Positions 35,463 through 44,108 of a stretch of 64,000 nt of DNA are shown in pieces. The translations under genes and the position numbers were made by a program. Under the pieces are notes generated by a model. The model did no database searches and was not told the origin of the DNA. It worked only from the letters and a program-made list of their open reading frames with translations. The stretch is from Bacillota bacterium (GTDB taxonomy: Bacteria; Bacillota; Clostridia; Lachnospirales; Anaerotignaceae), in NCBI GenBank assembly GCA_019422105.1, contig JAHZDZ010000009.1, forward strand, positions 62,001-126,000, written 5' to 3'. Positions within the stretch are counted from its first letter, which is position 1; every line of letters begins with the position of its first letter.

Positions 35463-36125
35463 AGTTTCACTTGCCATCAGGTAACTTTTTGCCGACAGGG
35501 AGAAAGTGCCGGGCTGTATTTGAGTGATGGGGATACAATAGGGGATACATAATGAAAAGGGCATGATTATTAAATCACGCCCTTTTTGGCATTGTTCTGG
35601 GTAAAACTGCTTTCAGCGCTCTTAACGTATCAAATAAACCTCGGGGACGCTGTCCTTTAACTCCTGCAAGCCTTTAGGCTTGAGACAAATTTTGACTTTG
35701 CTTGAATTTGAAGGAAAACACAATTTTCCCTTTATGGCTCAAGGGCACAAAGCGGAGCAGGGACAAGTCCTCAAGGTTTTGAATTTTTTATTGGCCCCAA
35801 ACCGCTTTTAGCGCCCTGTTTTATTCCGAAAAAATCCATTTTGCCGGGCTCCTTGGCAAAAGGCACATTTTGCTTTAGCAGCATATTATGATTGCAATTT
35901 GAAAACCAAAGCAGAACCATCGTCCGCCGTCGGAAAAGACTTTTTGACATGCTTTTTCTTTTTTTTGATGAACCGATAAAGCATGAGGATAGGCGGTATG
36001 TAAAAATCCTATCATTTTTTGACTGACCAAAGGCAATACATGTCATAACTTATTCCGTCCATCCTGTAGACCTTTCCCAAAAGTAAGTGGCGGCGAGAGC
36101 TTTTATATGCAGTAAAAGGGAAGTT
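35463..36125. other. Gene-less structured stretch between convergent genes
   Basis: 660 bases between the stops of the HMGL-like gene and the PHP gene. After the terminator at 35555-35587 come short hairpins GGAC/GTCC (35645-35655), CAAGCCT/AGGCTTG (35667-35682) and GGAAAA/TTTTCC (35713-35729). No frame looks coding. It may be a structured RNA or a repeat family, but I cannot name it. Confidence 0.45.
35555..35587 (+). terminator. Terminator of the HMGL-like gene
   Basis: AAAAGGGC-A-TGATT pairs with AATCA-C-GCCC, one mismatch, short loop, then five T. The stem resembles the hairpins of the three-copy intergenic repeat (GGCATGATT), but the flanks do not match. Confidence 0.75.
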
Positions 36126-36863
36126 TCAAAACCTCCCTTCCCTCTCTCTCATATATGCCTCAAAGCCAGCAAGAGTCCGATTTACGATGAGTTCTTCTGG
36201 GAAGCCGATTTCATCCAGCATTTCCAAAGCCTTTGGAAACTTACCTATCATGGTATAATAGTGACTGTCGCTGGAGATACAGATACGCACCTCATGTTTT
36301 TTACACATTTTAGCGAATTGTATACAATTGTCCCGGCAGCCCGGTCTGGAAGTAAAGGAGTTATTGTTAATTTCAATAAGCTTGTTCTTCTTTTTGGCGG
36401 CCAGCACGATTTCTTCGGGATGGTTCGGAAAATAGGTGTAGCCGGGATGGCCGAGAATATCTACATAAGGGTTGTCGAGAGCCTTGATATAGGCGCAGGT
36501 ATGCTGCTCGGGGGTACCAAGGGGCATGATTACGTCATGCATACTGGCAATGCCGAAATGGATTCCGGCAAGCGCCGAGGGACGGTCGTTATCTACATTT
36601 CCTTCAAAGTCAACAATGTTAAATTCCAATCCGGGGAAAATCTTGACGCCGAATAATTCCTCCGGCAGCATTTTATGAGAGCAGGGAGCAAACCAGGGTG
36701 CCGCGCCCTTCATTGCTGGACCATGCTCAGTAAGGCAAAGGCCCTTCAGCCCAATCGCCGCTGCGGCTTCGCAGTTTTCCTTCAGTGTGGACCAGGCGTG
36801 GCCGCTTAATACTGTATGCGTGTGGGTGTCTACCTCAATATGGCAGTTTTTTAATGATGTCAT
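36126..36863 (-). CDS. PHP-domain phosphatase (YcdX-like)
   Basis: 245 residues with all PHP metal motifs in order: DTHTHT near residue 12, LTEHGP, GLEFNI, IASMHD, ILGHPG and SSDSHY. The three-metal PHP fold hydrolyses phosphomonoesters; YcdX-type proteins are this length. The start is supported by AAAGGAGGG. It diverges from the Gfo/Idh gene across a promoter region with an inverted repeat, so it may belong to the same DeoR-controlled regulon and dephosphorylate a sugar-phosphate intermediate. Confidence 0.88.
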   Translation of the reverse strand: MTSLKNCHIEVDTHTHTVLSGHAWSTLKENCEAAAAIGLKGLCLTEHGPAMKGAAPWFAPCSHKMLPEELFGVKIFPGLEFNIVDFEGNVDNDRPSALAGIHFGIASMHDVIMPLGTPEQHTCAYIKALDNPYVDILGHPGYTYFPNHPEEIVLAAKKKNKLIEINNNSFTSRPGCRDNCIQFAKMCKKHEVRICISSDSHYYTMIGKFPKALEMLDEIGFPEELIVNRTLAGFEAYMREREGRF

Positions 36864-36903
36864 ATTCTTCCCTCCTTTATCAATCCTTAGTTCATTTGAA
36901 TTC

Positions 36904-36933
36904 AGTATAGCACAGGCGTTTGAAATATGTCAA
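36904..36933 (-). promoter_or_regulatory. Promoter of the PHP gene
   Basis: On the minus strand: TTGACA (36933-36928), 18-base spacer, TATACT (36909-36904), 41 bases before the ATG. Confidence 0.75.
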
Positions 36934-36940
36934 AGCAAAC

Positions 36941-36967
36941 TGAATCAAATTGACCCAATATGATTCA
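36941..36967. promoter_or_regulatory. Inverted repeat, candidate DeoR-family operator
   Basis: TGAATCA at 36941-36947 and TGATTCA at 36961-36967 are reverse complements, their starts exactly 20 bases apart (two helical turns). The site lies just upstream of the PHP -35 box. The DeoR protein encoded at 38578 is the nearest candidate binder. Confidence 0.5.
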
Positions 36968-37155
36968 TTCGCTTCGATTCTGAGAGACCTCCATATGAAC
37001 TTTTATATGAAAAAGCCGTAATTCCGTTATTTATCACATTGACAGCACTTATATTTATCCATACCATTCACAAAACCGGCAGTGAAAATGATTATTTTAG
37101 TAGATTTGCAAAAAAATGAATGCTTCAAATTGGTTCATTATGCGTCGTGTTTTCG

Positions 37156-37184
37156 TTGACAAATGAAACTTCATGATTTAAAAT
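37156..37184 (+). promoter_or_regulatory. Promoter of the Gfo/Idh-ABC island
   Basis: Perfect TTGACA at 37156-37161, 17-base spacer and TAAAAT at 37179-37184, a near-consensus vegetative promoter 178 bases before the ATG at 37363. Confidence 0.75.
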
Positions 37185-37362
37185 AAAACTATGGTATAAA
37201 AAGGATAAAAATAATGAAAATAAATGTGCATTTTTGAAGGTTATGACTGTAATTTTTGTGCGTGGTGGATTGTATGTGGAGTAAATATCCATATTTTCCA
37301 TGATAATATAGTATTTTTATGGCAAAATGCTGACGGCACTTATTAAAAAAGGAGAGATATGT

Positions 37363-38517
37363 ATGAGCAAAATTAAAATTGGAATTGCCGGCGCGCGGGG
37401 ACTTACTTATTTTCCCGGTTTCGCAGATATGCCGGATGTGGAAGTAGCTGCTCTTTGCGAATTGGATGCTGAAAAGCTGCAGAAGCTTGGAGACGAATAC
37501 AACATTCCCAACCGTTTCCGTGTTTTTGACGATATGCTGGATTCGGATATTGATGCGGTTTTGATTTCAACACCTATGCAGCAGCATGTCTCCCAATCTC
37601 TTGCGGCGCTGGAGGCGGGCAAGCATGTTTTGAGCGAGGTTGTGGCCAGCACAAACCTTGAGGAGCTTTTCTGGCTGAAGGAAGCGGCGGAAAAGAGCGA
37701 CAAGGTCTATATGATGTGCGAGAATTACTGCTACCGTCCTGACGTAGTGCTGATTAACAAGCTTCTGGAAAAGGGATATTTCGGAGAGGTTTATTACGCG
37801 GAGAGCGAATACATAGAAGATATCAGAAGCTGGCTGACCTATCCAAACGGCAAGAGCAGCTGGAGAAAATACTGGCAGGTAGGCAAGAGAGGTGCGTTTT
37901 ATCCAACTCATTGTCTGGGCCCGATTATGAAATGGTTTAAAAATGACCCTATTGATACGGTAAGCTGCTTTGGTGTTGGTCCTTATGTGGATCCTACCTA
38001 TCGTCAGGAGGATACGTCAACTACCATGATACGGCTGAAAAGCGGAAAGCTTATCAATATCCGTGTGGACGTCATGAGCCCAAGACCAAATCAGAATGCT
38101 TTCTTTGTTTTGCAGGGAACAAAGGGTGCCATTGAAACCGGCAGGGGACCCCTTGGACAAAAGAGCATGGACAGGGCATATTTCAGTGATGGCAGCGCCA
38201 AGGTTTCCAGAGGACTCATGTGGGAGGATTTGTGGAAATATTCTGATTTACTGCCTGATAACTATAAAAATATGCCGGAGGGCGCCAGAAAGCTTGCGGA
38301 AAACGGAGACTACAATACCTGCGGCGGCGACTATTATGTCGTTCAGGATTTTATAAAAACAATCAGGGGAGAAATTGAAAATCCTGTGAATGTCTATGAA
38401 GCATGCGAATGGAGTGCGGTTGCCTCTCTGGCTGAATTGAGTGCGCAAAACGGAGGACGCCCCATTAAAATGCCAAACTGGCACGGAACAAGAGCAGACA
38501 TGGAAATAAAACTCTAA
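37363..38517 (+). CDS. Gfo/Idh/MocA-family NAD(P)-dependent oxidoreductase
   Basis: 384 residues starting at the ATG at 37363 behind GGAGAG. The N-terminal Rossmann domain begins KIGIAGARGLTYFPGFADMP. The family's usual E-K-P motif, at about residue 92-96, is replaced by S-E-V-V-A-S. The substrate-domain helix with the catalytic-type histidine reads YPTHCLGPIMKW. Members oxidise or reduce sugars, inositols and sugar acids. It is the first gene of the ABC-importer island, so it probably acts on the imported compound. Confidence 0.87.
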   Translation: MSKIKIGIAGARGLTYFPGFADMPDVEVAALCELDAEKLQKLGDEYNIPNRFRVFDDMLDSDIDAVLISTPMQQHVSQSLAALEAGKHVLSEVVASTNLEELFWLKEAAEKSDKVYMMCENYCYRPDVVLINKLLEKGYFGEVYYAESEYIEDIRSWLTYPNGKSSWRKYWQVGKRGAFYPTHCLGPIMKWFKNDPIDTVSCFGVGPYVDPTYRQEDTSTTMIRLKSGKLINIRVDVMSPRPNQNAFFVLQGTKGAIETGRGPLGQKSMDRAYFSDGSAKVSRGLMWEDLWKYSDLLPDNYKNMPEGARKLAENGDYNTCGGDYYVVQDFIKTIRGEIENPVNVYEACEWSAVASLAELSAQNGGRPIKMPNWHGTRADMEIKL

Positions 38518-38577
38518 TTTCTGCCTGCCGGATTTTTTTCGGTCTGCATGAGAAAAAAGGGAAACGGAGTGAGATCT

Positions 38578-39345
38578 GTGCTGAAAACGGAAAGGCTGGA
38601 AAAAATTGAGGATTTCGTCAATCAAAATAAGTACGTGACAATTACAGAGCTGACAAAGAAGTTTGGCGTATCGAAGGCCACCGTAAGGCGGGATTTGCTG
38701 GAGCTTGAGGAGGAAAAGAAAATTGTGCTGGCCCGCGGCGGCGTTATGAGTAAGCAAAAGGGCACAACCTTTGAACCGCCCTATGCCGAAAAGCAGCGTA
38801 TCAATAACGCCGAGAAGCAGCGCATTGCAAAGGCGGCCTGCGCTCTTGTTGAGCAGGGTGATATGATAATGCTTGACAGCGGCACGACCATTTTTGAATT
38901 GACTGAGTTTATGTTTGATGTGAAGGGGGTTTCCATAGCGACCAGTGATTTGATGGTCGCTATGGGACTGACAAAATATTCGGATATCAATACGATTTTG
39001 ATTGGCGGAGGACCGGTGAGAAAGGGATACTATACCATTATTGGACATTATGCCGAGCATATGCTCAGCCAGCTTCATTTTGACAAGGCATTTATGGCGG
39101 TGGATTCCATTGACGTAGTACATGGCGGCATGATAACCAATATGGATGAGCTGACGCTGAAGACAAGAATGATTGAGGCGTCCAATGAGGTTATCATACT
39201 CTGCGATCACTCCAAATTTGAGTCTACAGCTTTTGTCAGCTTCTGCTCTATTGAAAACATATCAAAAATTATTACGGGCAGAGAGCTGAAGCCGGAAATT
39301 TACAGGAAATTTATCGATGCAGGCAAAGAAGTGCAGCTTGTATAA
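38578..39345 (+). CDS. DeoR/GlpR-family transcriptional regulator
   Basis: 255 residues from the GTG at 38578, which has GGAGTGAG before it; the upstream ATG at 38548 has no RBS. Residues about 5-60 are the DeoR helix-turn-helix (VTITELTKKFGVSKATVRRDL, ARGGV). The rest is the sugar-phosphate sensor domain with LDSGTTIFELTEF, LIGGGPVRKGYYTIIG and CDHSKF. Such regulators repress catabolic operons until a phosphorylated sugar appears, which fits the FGGY kinase in the same island. Likely sites lie in the divergent region at 36900-37150. E. coli sgcR is a member of the same family. Confidence 0.9.
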   Translation: MLKTERLEKIEDFVNQNKYVTITELTKKFGVSKATVRRDLLELEEEKKIVLARGGVMSKQKGTTFEPPYAEKQRINNAEKQRIAKAACALVEQGDMIMLDSGTTIFELTEFMFDVKGVSIATSDLMVAMGLTKYSDINTILIGGGPVRKGYYTIIGHYAEHMLSQLHFDKAFMAVDSIDVVHGGMITNMDELTLKTRMIEASNEVIILCDHSKFESTAFVSFCSIENISKIITGRELKPEIYRKFIDAGKEVQLV

Positions 39346-39367
39346 AAATAGTGAGGAGGTGGAGCCA

Positions 39368-40171
39368 TTGTCGGAGCATCTGATGATGTTAGAGGGCGTC
39401 AGCAAGAACTTTGAGATGAAAGGCGGAACAAATCAGGTCATACTGCCAATTGATTTGGCAGTCAGGGAAAAAGAATTTATCTGTGTTCTTGGCCCTACAG
39501 GATGCGGCAAATCAACTCTGTTAAAGGTAATGGGAGGTATTGAAAAGCCATCGACAGGCAAAATACACTTTAAGGGAGAAACCTTTGAGCATGGTATACC
39601 AAGCGGGCGGCTGAAGGATTTCGGTTTTGTATTTCAGCAGGATAACCTGCTGGAGTGGAGGACAGTGGAAAAAAATCTGAAGCTTCCCCTGGAGGTTTTT
39701 GGAATCAGGGATAAAAACGACCGAATTGATGAGATGCTTAGGATAGTCGGACTGCTTGATTATAAGGACACCTTTCCCCATGAGCTTTCCGGCGGTATGC
39801 GTCAGAGGGTGGGGATTGCCCGTGCTCTGGTCCATGACCCCCAGGTTCTTCTGCTGGATCAGCCTCTTGGCGCTTTGGATGCAATCACCAGAAAAATGCT
39901 GGCCTATGAGCTTTATAATATCTGGAAGAAGACACAAAAAACCATTGTAATGGTGACAAACAGTGTGGACGAGGCACTTTTATTGAGCGAGAGAATTATT
40001 ATTCTCTCAAGCCTTCCGGGAGAGATTGCGTATGATATTGAAAACGACATTCCGGCAGAGGCCCGCAATGAGGAAATCGCTGAAAATGAGAGATATTTGG
40101 AGCTGAGACAGAAGCTGAACATTATTGTCCGCAAGTTAAGCGGTGCCAAATACCAGTTTTCAGAAAATTGA
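39368..40171 (+). CDS. NitT/TauT-type ABC ATPase with altered catalytic residues
   Basis: 267 residues from the TTG at 39368 behind GAGGAGGTGG. Walker A is G42-PTGCGK-S49 and the signature LSGGM (140-144) is canonical. The Walker B aspartate is followed by glutamine (D164-Q165) instead of glutamate, and the H-loop histidine is asparagine (N198). Both changed residues belong to the same hydrolysis machinery, so this subunit probably binds ATP but hydrolyses poorly. Its partner at 41005 keeps both residues but has a weaker signature. Together they should form a heterodimer with one good and one degenerate site, driving the two permeases of this operon. Confidence 0.9.
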   Translation: MSEHLMMLEGVSKNFEMKGGTNQVILPIDLAVREKEFICVLGPTGCGKSTLLKVMGGIEKPSTGKIHFKGETFEHGIPSGRLKDFGFVFQQDNLLEWRTVEKNLKLPLEVFGIRDKNDRIDEMLRIVGLLDYKDTFPHELSGGMRQRVGIARALVHDPQVLLLDQPLGALDAITRKMLAYELYNIWKKTQKTIVMVTNSVDEALLLSERIIILSSLPGEIAYDIENDIPAEARNEEIAENERYLELRQKLNIIVRKLSGAKYQFSEN

Positions 40172-40187
40172 GGAAAGGAAGGGTTTG

Positions 40188-40985
40188 ATGTCTACAATAC
40201 AGCAAAGCTCGGTACAAAAGAAAAAGCCAAAAAAGAAAAAAGAGCCTATTTATTTTTTCGCCCCTCTGATTCTCCTGGTCTTATTGATTGTTTTTTTAGA
40301 GATTTTTGTCGCGGTATCGGGAATCAGCAGAACAATATTGCCTGCACCCCACGCTATCTTGAGGGAAATGTCGAAAAACTTTACAAGGGACATTCTGCCG
40401 CAGATGCTTTTTACTCTTCGGGTGATACTGACAGGCTATTGCATTGCAATTCCCATGGGTATTCTGATTGCGGCTGTCTGCAGCCAGTTTAAGATACTGA
40501 TTAAGGGCATGACGCCTCTGATTATTCTTCTGGTTGTCACACCTATGATAACCATGGTGCCTTTATTCATGCTCTGGATGGGGTTTGATACAAAGGTGCG
40601 CATTATTGTTGTTGTACTGCAGGCGACGCCTATTATTATTTTAAATACGCTGACGGGCTTTCAGACTGTGGAAAGCTCAAAGCTTGAGCTGATGCGCTCC
40701 ATGGGCGCAACCAGAATGCAGACCTTTATCAAACTGATTTTTCCAAACGCTCTGCCTCAGGTATTTACGGGATTAAAGCTTGGCTGTATCTTCTCGACCA
40801 TAGCTGCCATGAGTGCGGATTTGGCGGCGGGAAAAATGGGGCTTGGTTTTCGGATTCAGCAGTATTCAAGCCTGATTATGACGGAGATGGCCTTTGGCAC
40901 AATTCTCATTGTAGCGTTAATAGGCATTGTGCTTTTTGAAATTGTATCTATTATAGAAAGAAAAGTAATTGTATGGATTAAGTAG
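40188..40985 (+). CDS. NitT/TauT-type ABC permease 1
   Basis: 265 residues from the ATG at 40188 behind AGGAAGGG. The N-terminus is very lysine-rich (residues about 10-20). Six hydrophobic segments follow. The EAA loop that docks the ATPase reads ESSKLELMRSMGATRMQTF..I.FPNALP. It differs clearly from the second permease at 41822, so the importer should be a permease heterodimer. Short spacing to both ATPase genes supports one operon. Confidence 0.88.
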   Translation: MSTIQQSSVQKKKPKKKKEPIYFFAPLILLVLLIVFLEIFVAVSGISRTILPAPHAILREMSKNFTRDILPQMLFTLRVILTGYCIAIPMGILIAAVCSQFKILIKGMTPLIILLVVTPMITMVPLFMLWMGFDTKVRIIVVVLQATPIIILNTLTGFQTVESSKLELMRSMGATRMQTFIKLIFPNALPQVFTGLKLGCIFSTIAAMSADLAAGKMGLGFRIQQYSSLIMTEMAFGTILIVALIGIVLFEIVSIIERKVIVWIK

Positions 40986-41004
40986 CCGGAGGTGATTGAC
41001 ACAA

Positions 41005-41802
41005 ATGGAGCCTAAAATAAAGATTCAAAATCTGACCAAGGTATTTCAAACCAGAAAGCAGGTCATTACAGCGGTCAAGGATGTGTCAATGGAATTCGCC
41101 GACGGCGATTTCGTGTCCATTGTCGGTCCAAGCGGCTGCGGCAAATCAACGATAATCAGAATGATTATTGATATTATCAAACCGACCAGCGGAGAAATTT
41201 TTGTTGACGGTCAGGATATTACCAAATTCAAGAGAATACCCGTAGAGGTAGTGCGGAAAATGGGCTTCATTTTTCAGGCGCCCAATATGTATCCATGGCT
41301 GACAGTAAAGGAAAACGTCATGCTACCCATTAAAACCTTTAAGCTTGGCGGAAGCGAGTGGGAAAAATACGCGGATGAGCTGATTGAAATGGTGGGGCTG
41401 ACGGAGAACGCCAACAGCTATCCCACGGAGATTTCAGGCGGTTCCATGCAGCGAGCCGGTGTAATCCGCGCTATGGTGCATAAGCCGGAAATACTTTTGA
41501 TGGATGAGCCCTTCGGTGCCCTTGATGAGATGACAAGAGAGCAGCTGAATCTGGAGCTTTTGGATATCTGGAAGGAAACGAAAAAAACCATTATTTTTAT
41601 CACACATAATGTAGATGAAGCCATACTTCTTTCCAACCGCGTCTATGTCATGGGAACAAATCCGGGACGTGTTGTAGAGGAGGTGCCTATCAATCTTCCG
41701 CGGCCGAGAAATCTGGATATGATAAACTCTCCGGAATTTGAAGAGTATCGTCTGAAGCTGACACAGCTCATCGGTCATCTGGATTTAAGTAAAATTAAGT
41801 AG
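41005..41802 (+). CDS. NitT/TauT-type ABC ATPase with complete catalytic residues
   Basis: 265 residues from the ATG at 41005, ten bases after GGAGGTGA. Walker A is G41-PSGCGK-S48; Walker B is LLMDEP with D167-E168; the H-loop histidine is H201 in FITHNVDEA. The signature reads I143-SGGS instead of LSGGQ/M. In a head-to-tail dimer this weaker signature faces the altered Walker B of the other ATPase (39368), while this protein's intact Walker B faces the other's canonical LSGGM, giving one complete ATP site. Confidence 0.92.
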   Translation: MEPKIKIQNLTKVFQTRKQVITAVKDVSMEFADGDFVSIVGPSGCGKSTIIRMIIDIIKPTSGEIFVDGQDITKFKRIPVEVVRKMGFIFQAPNMYPWLTVKENVMLPIKTFKLGGSEWEKYADELIEMVGLTENANSYPTEISGGSMQRAGVIRAMVHKPEILLMDEPFGALDEMTREQLNLELLDIWKETKKTIIFITHNVDEAILLSNRVYVMGTNPGRVVEEVPINLPRPRNLDMINSPEFEEYRLKLTQLIGHLDLSKIK

Positions 41803-41821
41803 GAAAGGGGGAGCTTAAAAA

Positions 41822-42622
41822 ATGCAGACGCAAACAGTATCAAATGAACGGCTGGAGATGCTCCGGCGTGAACGCAGCAACAAAATATTGGGTATTGCGG
41901 CTCCTGTGATTACCTTTATCTGCCTGCTTATTATTTGGGAAATTGTGGTTGTGGCGCTTGAAATACCGGCGTGGAAAATGCCCAAGCCGACGGACGTATT
42001 TAAGTCCATGGTGGTTGATTTCAACACATTCCTGCCCCACATTATCCGCAGCTATACTACAATTTTATGTGGTTTTTGCTTCGCTGTGGTGGTGGGTATA
42101 ACACTGGCGGCAATTTTGAGCAACTCAAGGCTTTTGGGGATTGCCCTGACGCCTTATCTGAATATGCTTTGTACGACTCCTGTTATTACCCTTGTGCCCT
42201 TGCTGCTGTTATGGCTTGGCTTTGGCCAGTGGGTTATGGTGCTGGCGGTTACCCTCCAGGCGTTTCCTATTTTGAATATGAACGCAGTCACGGGCTTTAA
42301 CAATGTGGCTACCCTGAGGCTTGAACTGATGCATTCCATGCGTGCGAGCAGGCTACAGACATTCCTGCATTGTACGCTTCCGGCGTCTTTGCCAAATGTC
42401 TTTACAGGTATGAAGCTCAGCGGTATTTTTGCGACGACGGCCTGTATCAGTTCCGAGTTTTCAGGCGGAAGTAAGGGGCTGGGCGCACAGATTATTGCCA
42501 ATACTCAGTTTATGCATATGGATATGGCTTTCGCCTGTATCTTTTATGTGGCAATTATCGGCGTATTCCTTTATGCCGTAACAAGCTTCATTGAAGCGAA
42601 GGTTATCAAGTGGAAAATTTAA
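41822..42622 (+). CDS. NitT/TauT-type ABC permease 2
   Basis: 266 residues with six hydrophobic segments. The EAA loop is VATLRLELMHSMRASRLQTFL...LPASLP. The RBS is AAGGGGGAG. It is the last permease of the importer and lies 59 bases before the binding-protein gene. Sequence differences from permease 1 show an old divergence, not a recent duplication. Confidence 0.88.
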   Translation: MQTQTVSNERLEMLRRERSNKILGIAAPVITFICLLIIWEIVVVALEIPAWKMPKPTDVFKSMVVDFNTFLPHIIRSYTTILCGFCFAVVVGITLAAILSNSRLLGIALTPYLNMLCTTPVITLVPLLLLWLGFGQWVMVLAVTLQAFPILNMNAVTGFNNVATLRLELMHSMRASRLQTFLHCTLPASLPNVFTGMKLSGIFATTACISSEFSGGSKGLGAQIIANTQFMHMDMAFACIFYVAIIGVFLYAVTSFIEAKVIKWKI

Positions 42623-42681
42623 CTCAGTGATTTTGCAACATCCATATAAATCAAATAAAAATCTAAAGGAGGAAGGTATTT

Positions 42682-43833
42682 ATGAAAAAGTTTTTAGCAT
42701 TTGCTTTGGCAGCGGCGCTTTCTTTCAGCGCAATGACAGGATGTTCTTCTAAGAAAGAGGAGCCTGCGACAACACCGGCAGAGGATCAAAAAGAGGAGGA
42801 GCCTGCGGACGCCGAGAAGGAGGACGGGGATAAGGCACTGGACAAAGTAACATTCGTAGTGCCAAGAGGATTGGAATGTATGGACGATATGGCTTTGTGG
42901 TCAGCTGTTGCCATGGGCTATTTCGAGGAGGAAGGCATTGAGTTTGATATGCAGCAGGCGTTTGGCACAACAGATATCAAGATGATTGCCACAGGTCAGG
43001 CTGACTTTGGCTATCCGTCTCCAAACCTGATTCTTTCTTCTATTCAGGAGGGTCTTCCTGTAAAAGCGGTCAGCGCGGCAGACAGCATTAACATTTTCGG
43101 TATGGCTGTAAAAAGCGATTCCGGTATCAAGGACTGGGCTGATTTGAAGGGCAAGACAATCGCTCTGGGCGATGCCGCATGGGAAACAATTGCAGCGCCT
43201 ACCGTTACAGCAGCAGGCTTAGACCCTGCAACAGATTTGGAATACATAGTAGCAGGCGACACACGTTATCAGATGGTAGCAGAGGGGAAAATTGACGCTC
43301 TGTTTACATGGATCAGCGAGTATGAGCAGTTAAAGGGCCAGGGCTTTGATTTTATCTATCTGGATGGCAATGAGGTGCTTCCGGTTCTTGCAAACCCTGT
43401 TATTACCAATCAGGAATTAATTGACAATAACCCTGAACTTATCACAAGATTTGTTCGCGCTATGATGAAGGGCCTCTATTTTGTAAAATGCAACCCAGAG
43501 GCAGCTGCTGATATTACTCTGAACAAGTTCCCGTCTATCCAGATTACATGGGAAGGCGCTTTGGGCTGTGCAGAGGGCAGAAACCAGCAGGCGTTCGGAA
43601 CAAATGAGGAGACAACAAAAGAAATTCTTGATGCAGGTATTGGTATCATGAGTGAGGACAAATGGAAAACAGTTATCGAGTGGGCACAGAAGGTTGGCGT
43701 TATTACAGAAGAAATTCCTGCTGACCAGGTATTTACAAATGATTTTGTAGACACAACATGGGACAGAGCGGAAGTAGAGGCAGACGCAGCGGCTTATGAG
43801 TGCACATCAGAGGTTTACAAAGCAGCGCATTAA
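42682..43833 (+). CDS. ABC substrate-binding lipoprotein (NMT1/THI5-like, NitT/TauT class)
   Basis: 383 residues. The lipoprotein signal ends SAMTGC with C21, followed by an acidic Glu/Asp/Lys linker (about 24-52). The fold follows the NMT1/THI5-like pattern: DDMALWSAVAMGYFEEEGIEFD, TGQADFGYPSP, and VAEGKIDALFTW. Relatives bind taurine, nitrate, aromatic sulfonates, riboflavin or thiamine pyrimidine; none can be chosen here. The neighbours (kinase, Gfo/Idh, SgcQ-like) suggest a sugar-like or nucleoside-like ligand. The RBS AAAGGAGGAAGG is very strong, as expected for an abundant binding protein. Confidence 0.9.
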   Translation: MKKFLAFALAAALSFSAMTGCSSKKEEPATTPAEDQKEEEPADAEKEDGDKALDKVTFVVPRGLECMDDMALWSAVAMGYFEEEGIEFDMQQAFGTTDIKMIATGQADFGYPSPNLILSSIQEGLPVKAVSAADSINIFGMAVKSDSGIKDWADLKGKTIALGDAAWETIAAPTVTAAGLDPATDLEYIVAGDTRYQMVAEGKIDALFTWISEYEQLKGQGFDFIYLDGNEVLPVLANPVITNQELIDNNPELITRFVRAMMKGLYFVKCNPEAAADITLNKFPSIQITWEGALGCAEGRNQQAFGTNEETTKEILDAGIGIMSEDKWKTVIEWAQKVGVITEEIPADQVFTNDFVDTTWDRAEVEADAAAYECTSEVYKAAH

Positions 43834-43860
43834 TCATTGGCCTACAGACTGTTGATAAAG

Positions 43861-44085
43861 TGAATTTTTGATTACAGCGGAGGTTTCAGGAGCAAGAGTC
43901 CATGGAATCCGCAGGCGGAATTAATTTCCGCCGAGGAAAAGAGCGAGTTTCAAAGCTTTTCAATGAATTTTGAAAAGCGCCGAAACAAGTCTCTTTATAC
44001 AAGTGTCACTCAAAAAAGTTTTGACGGCACAGCCGGAGACTTTTTTGACAAGCTATCGGGAAGAACAGCTTGCTGTTCTTCCCGA
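43861..44085. other. Structured intergenic segment with nested inverted repeats
   Basis: Between the binding-protein and SGNH genes lie a GCGGAAATTAATTCCGC-type inverted repeat (near 43914-43933), an AAAGCTTTTCAA..TTGAAAAGC inverted repeat (near 43950-43980), CAAAAAAGT..ACTTTTTTG (44009-44051), and CGGGAAGAACAG/CTGTTCTTCCCG (44057-44084). None has a clear T-tract on the plus strand. It may set transcript stability, protecting the highly expressed binding-protein mRNA. Confidence 0.5.
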
Positions 44086-44108
44086 ATTAAAAAGCGGGAG
44101 GCGGAAAG

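Larger units (their letters stand above)
36864..37362. other. Divergent regulatory region between PHP and Gfo/Idh genes
   Basis: 500 bases with a promoter on each strand (described separately), a 7-bp inverted repeat between them and a second TCAAATTG..TTCATT motif at 37127-37142 that echoes the first. The forward transcript has a leader of about 170 bases. No gene is seen. Confidence 0.6.

Noticed and set aside
38248..39210. 320-codon minus-strand ORF
   Set aside because: Antisense to the DeoR and Gfo/Idh genes, which have clear domains; composition is not protein-like.
39317..39367. ATG start of the first ABC ATPase at 39317
   Set aside because: It would overlap the DeoR gene by 29 bases and lacks an RBS; the TTG at 39368 follows GAGGAGGTGG.
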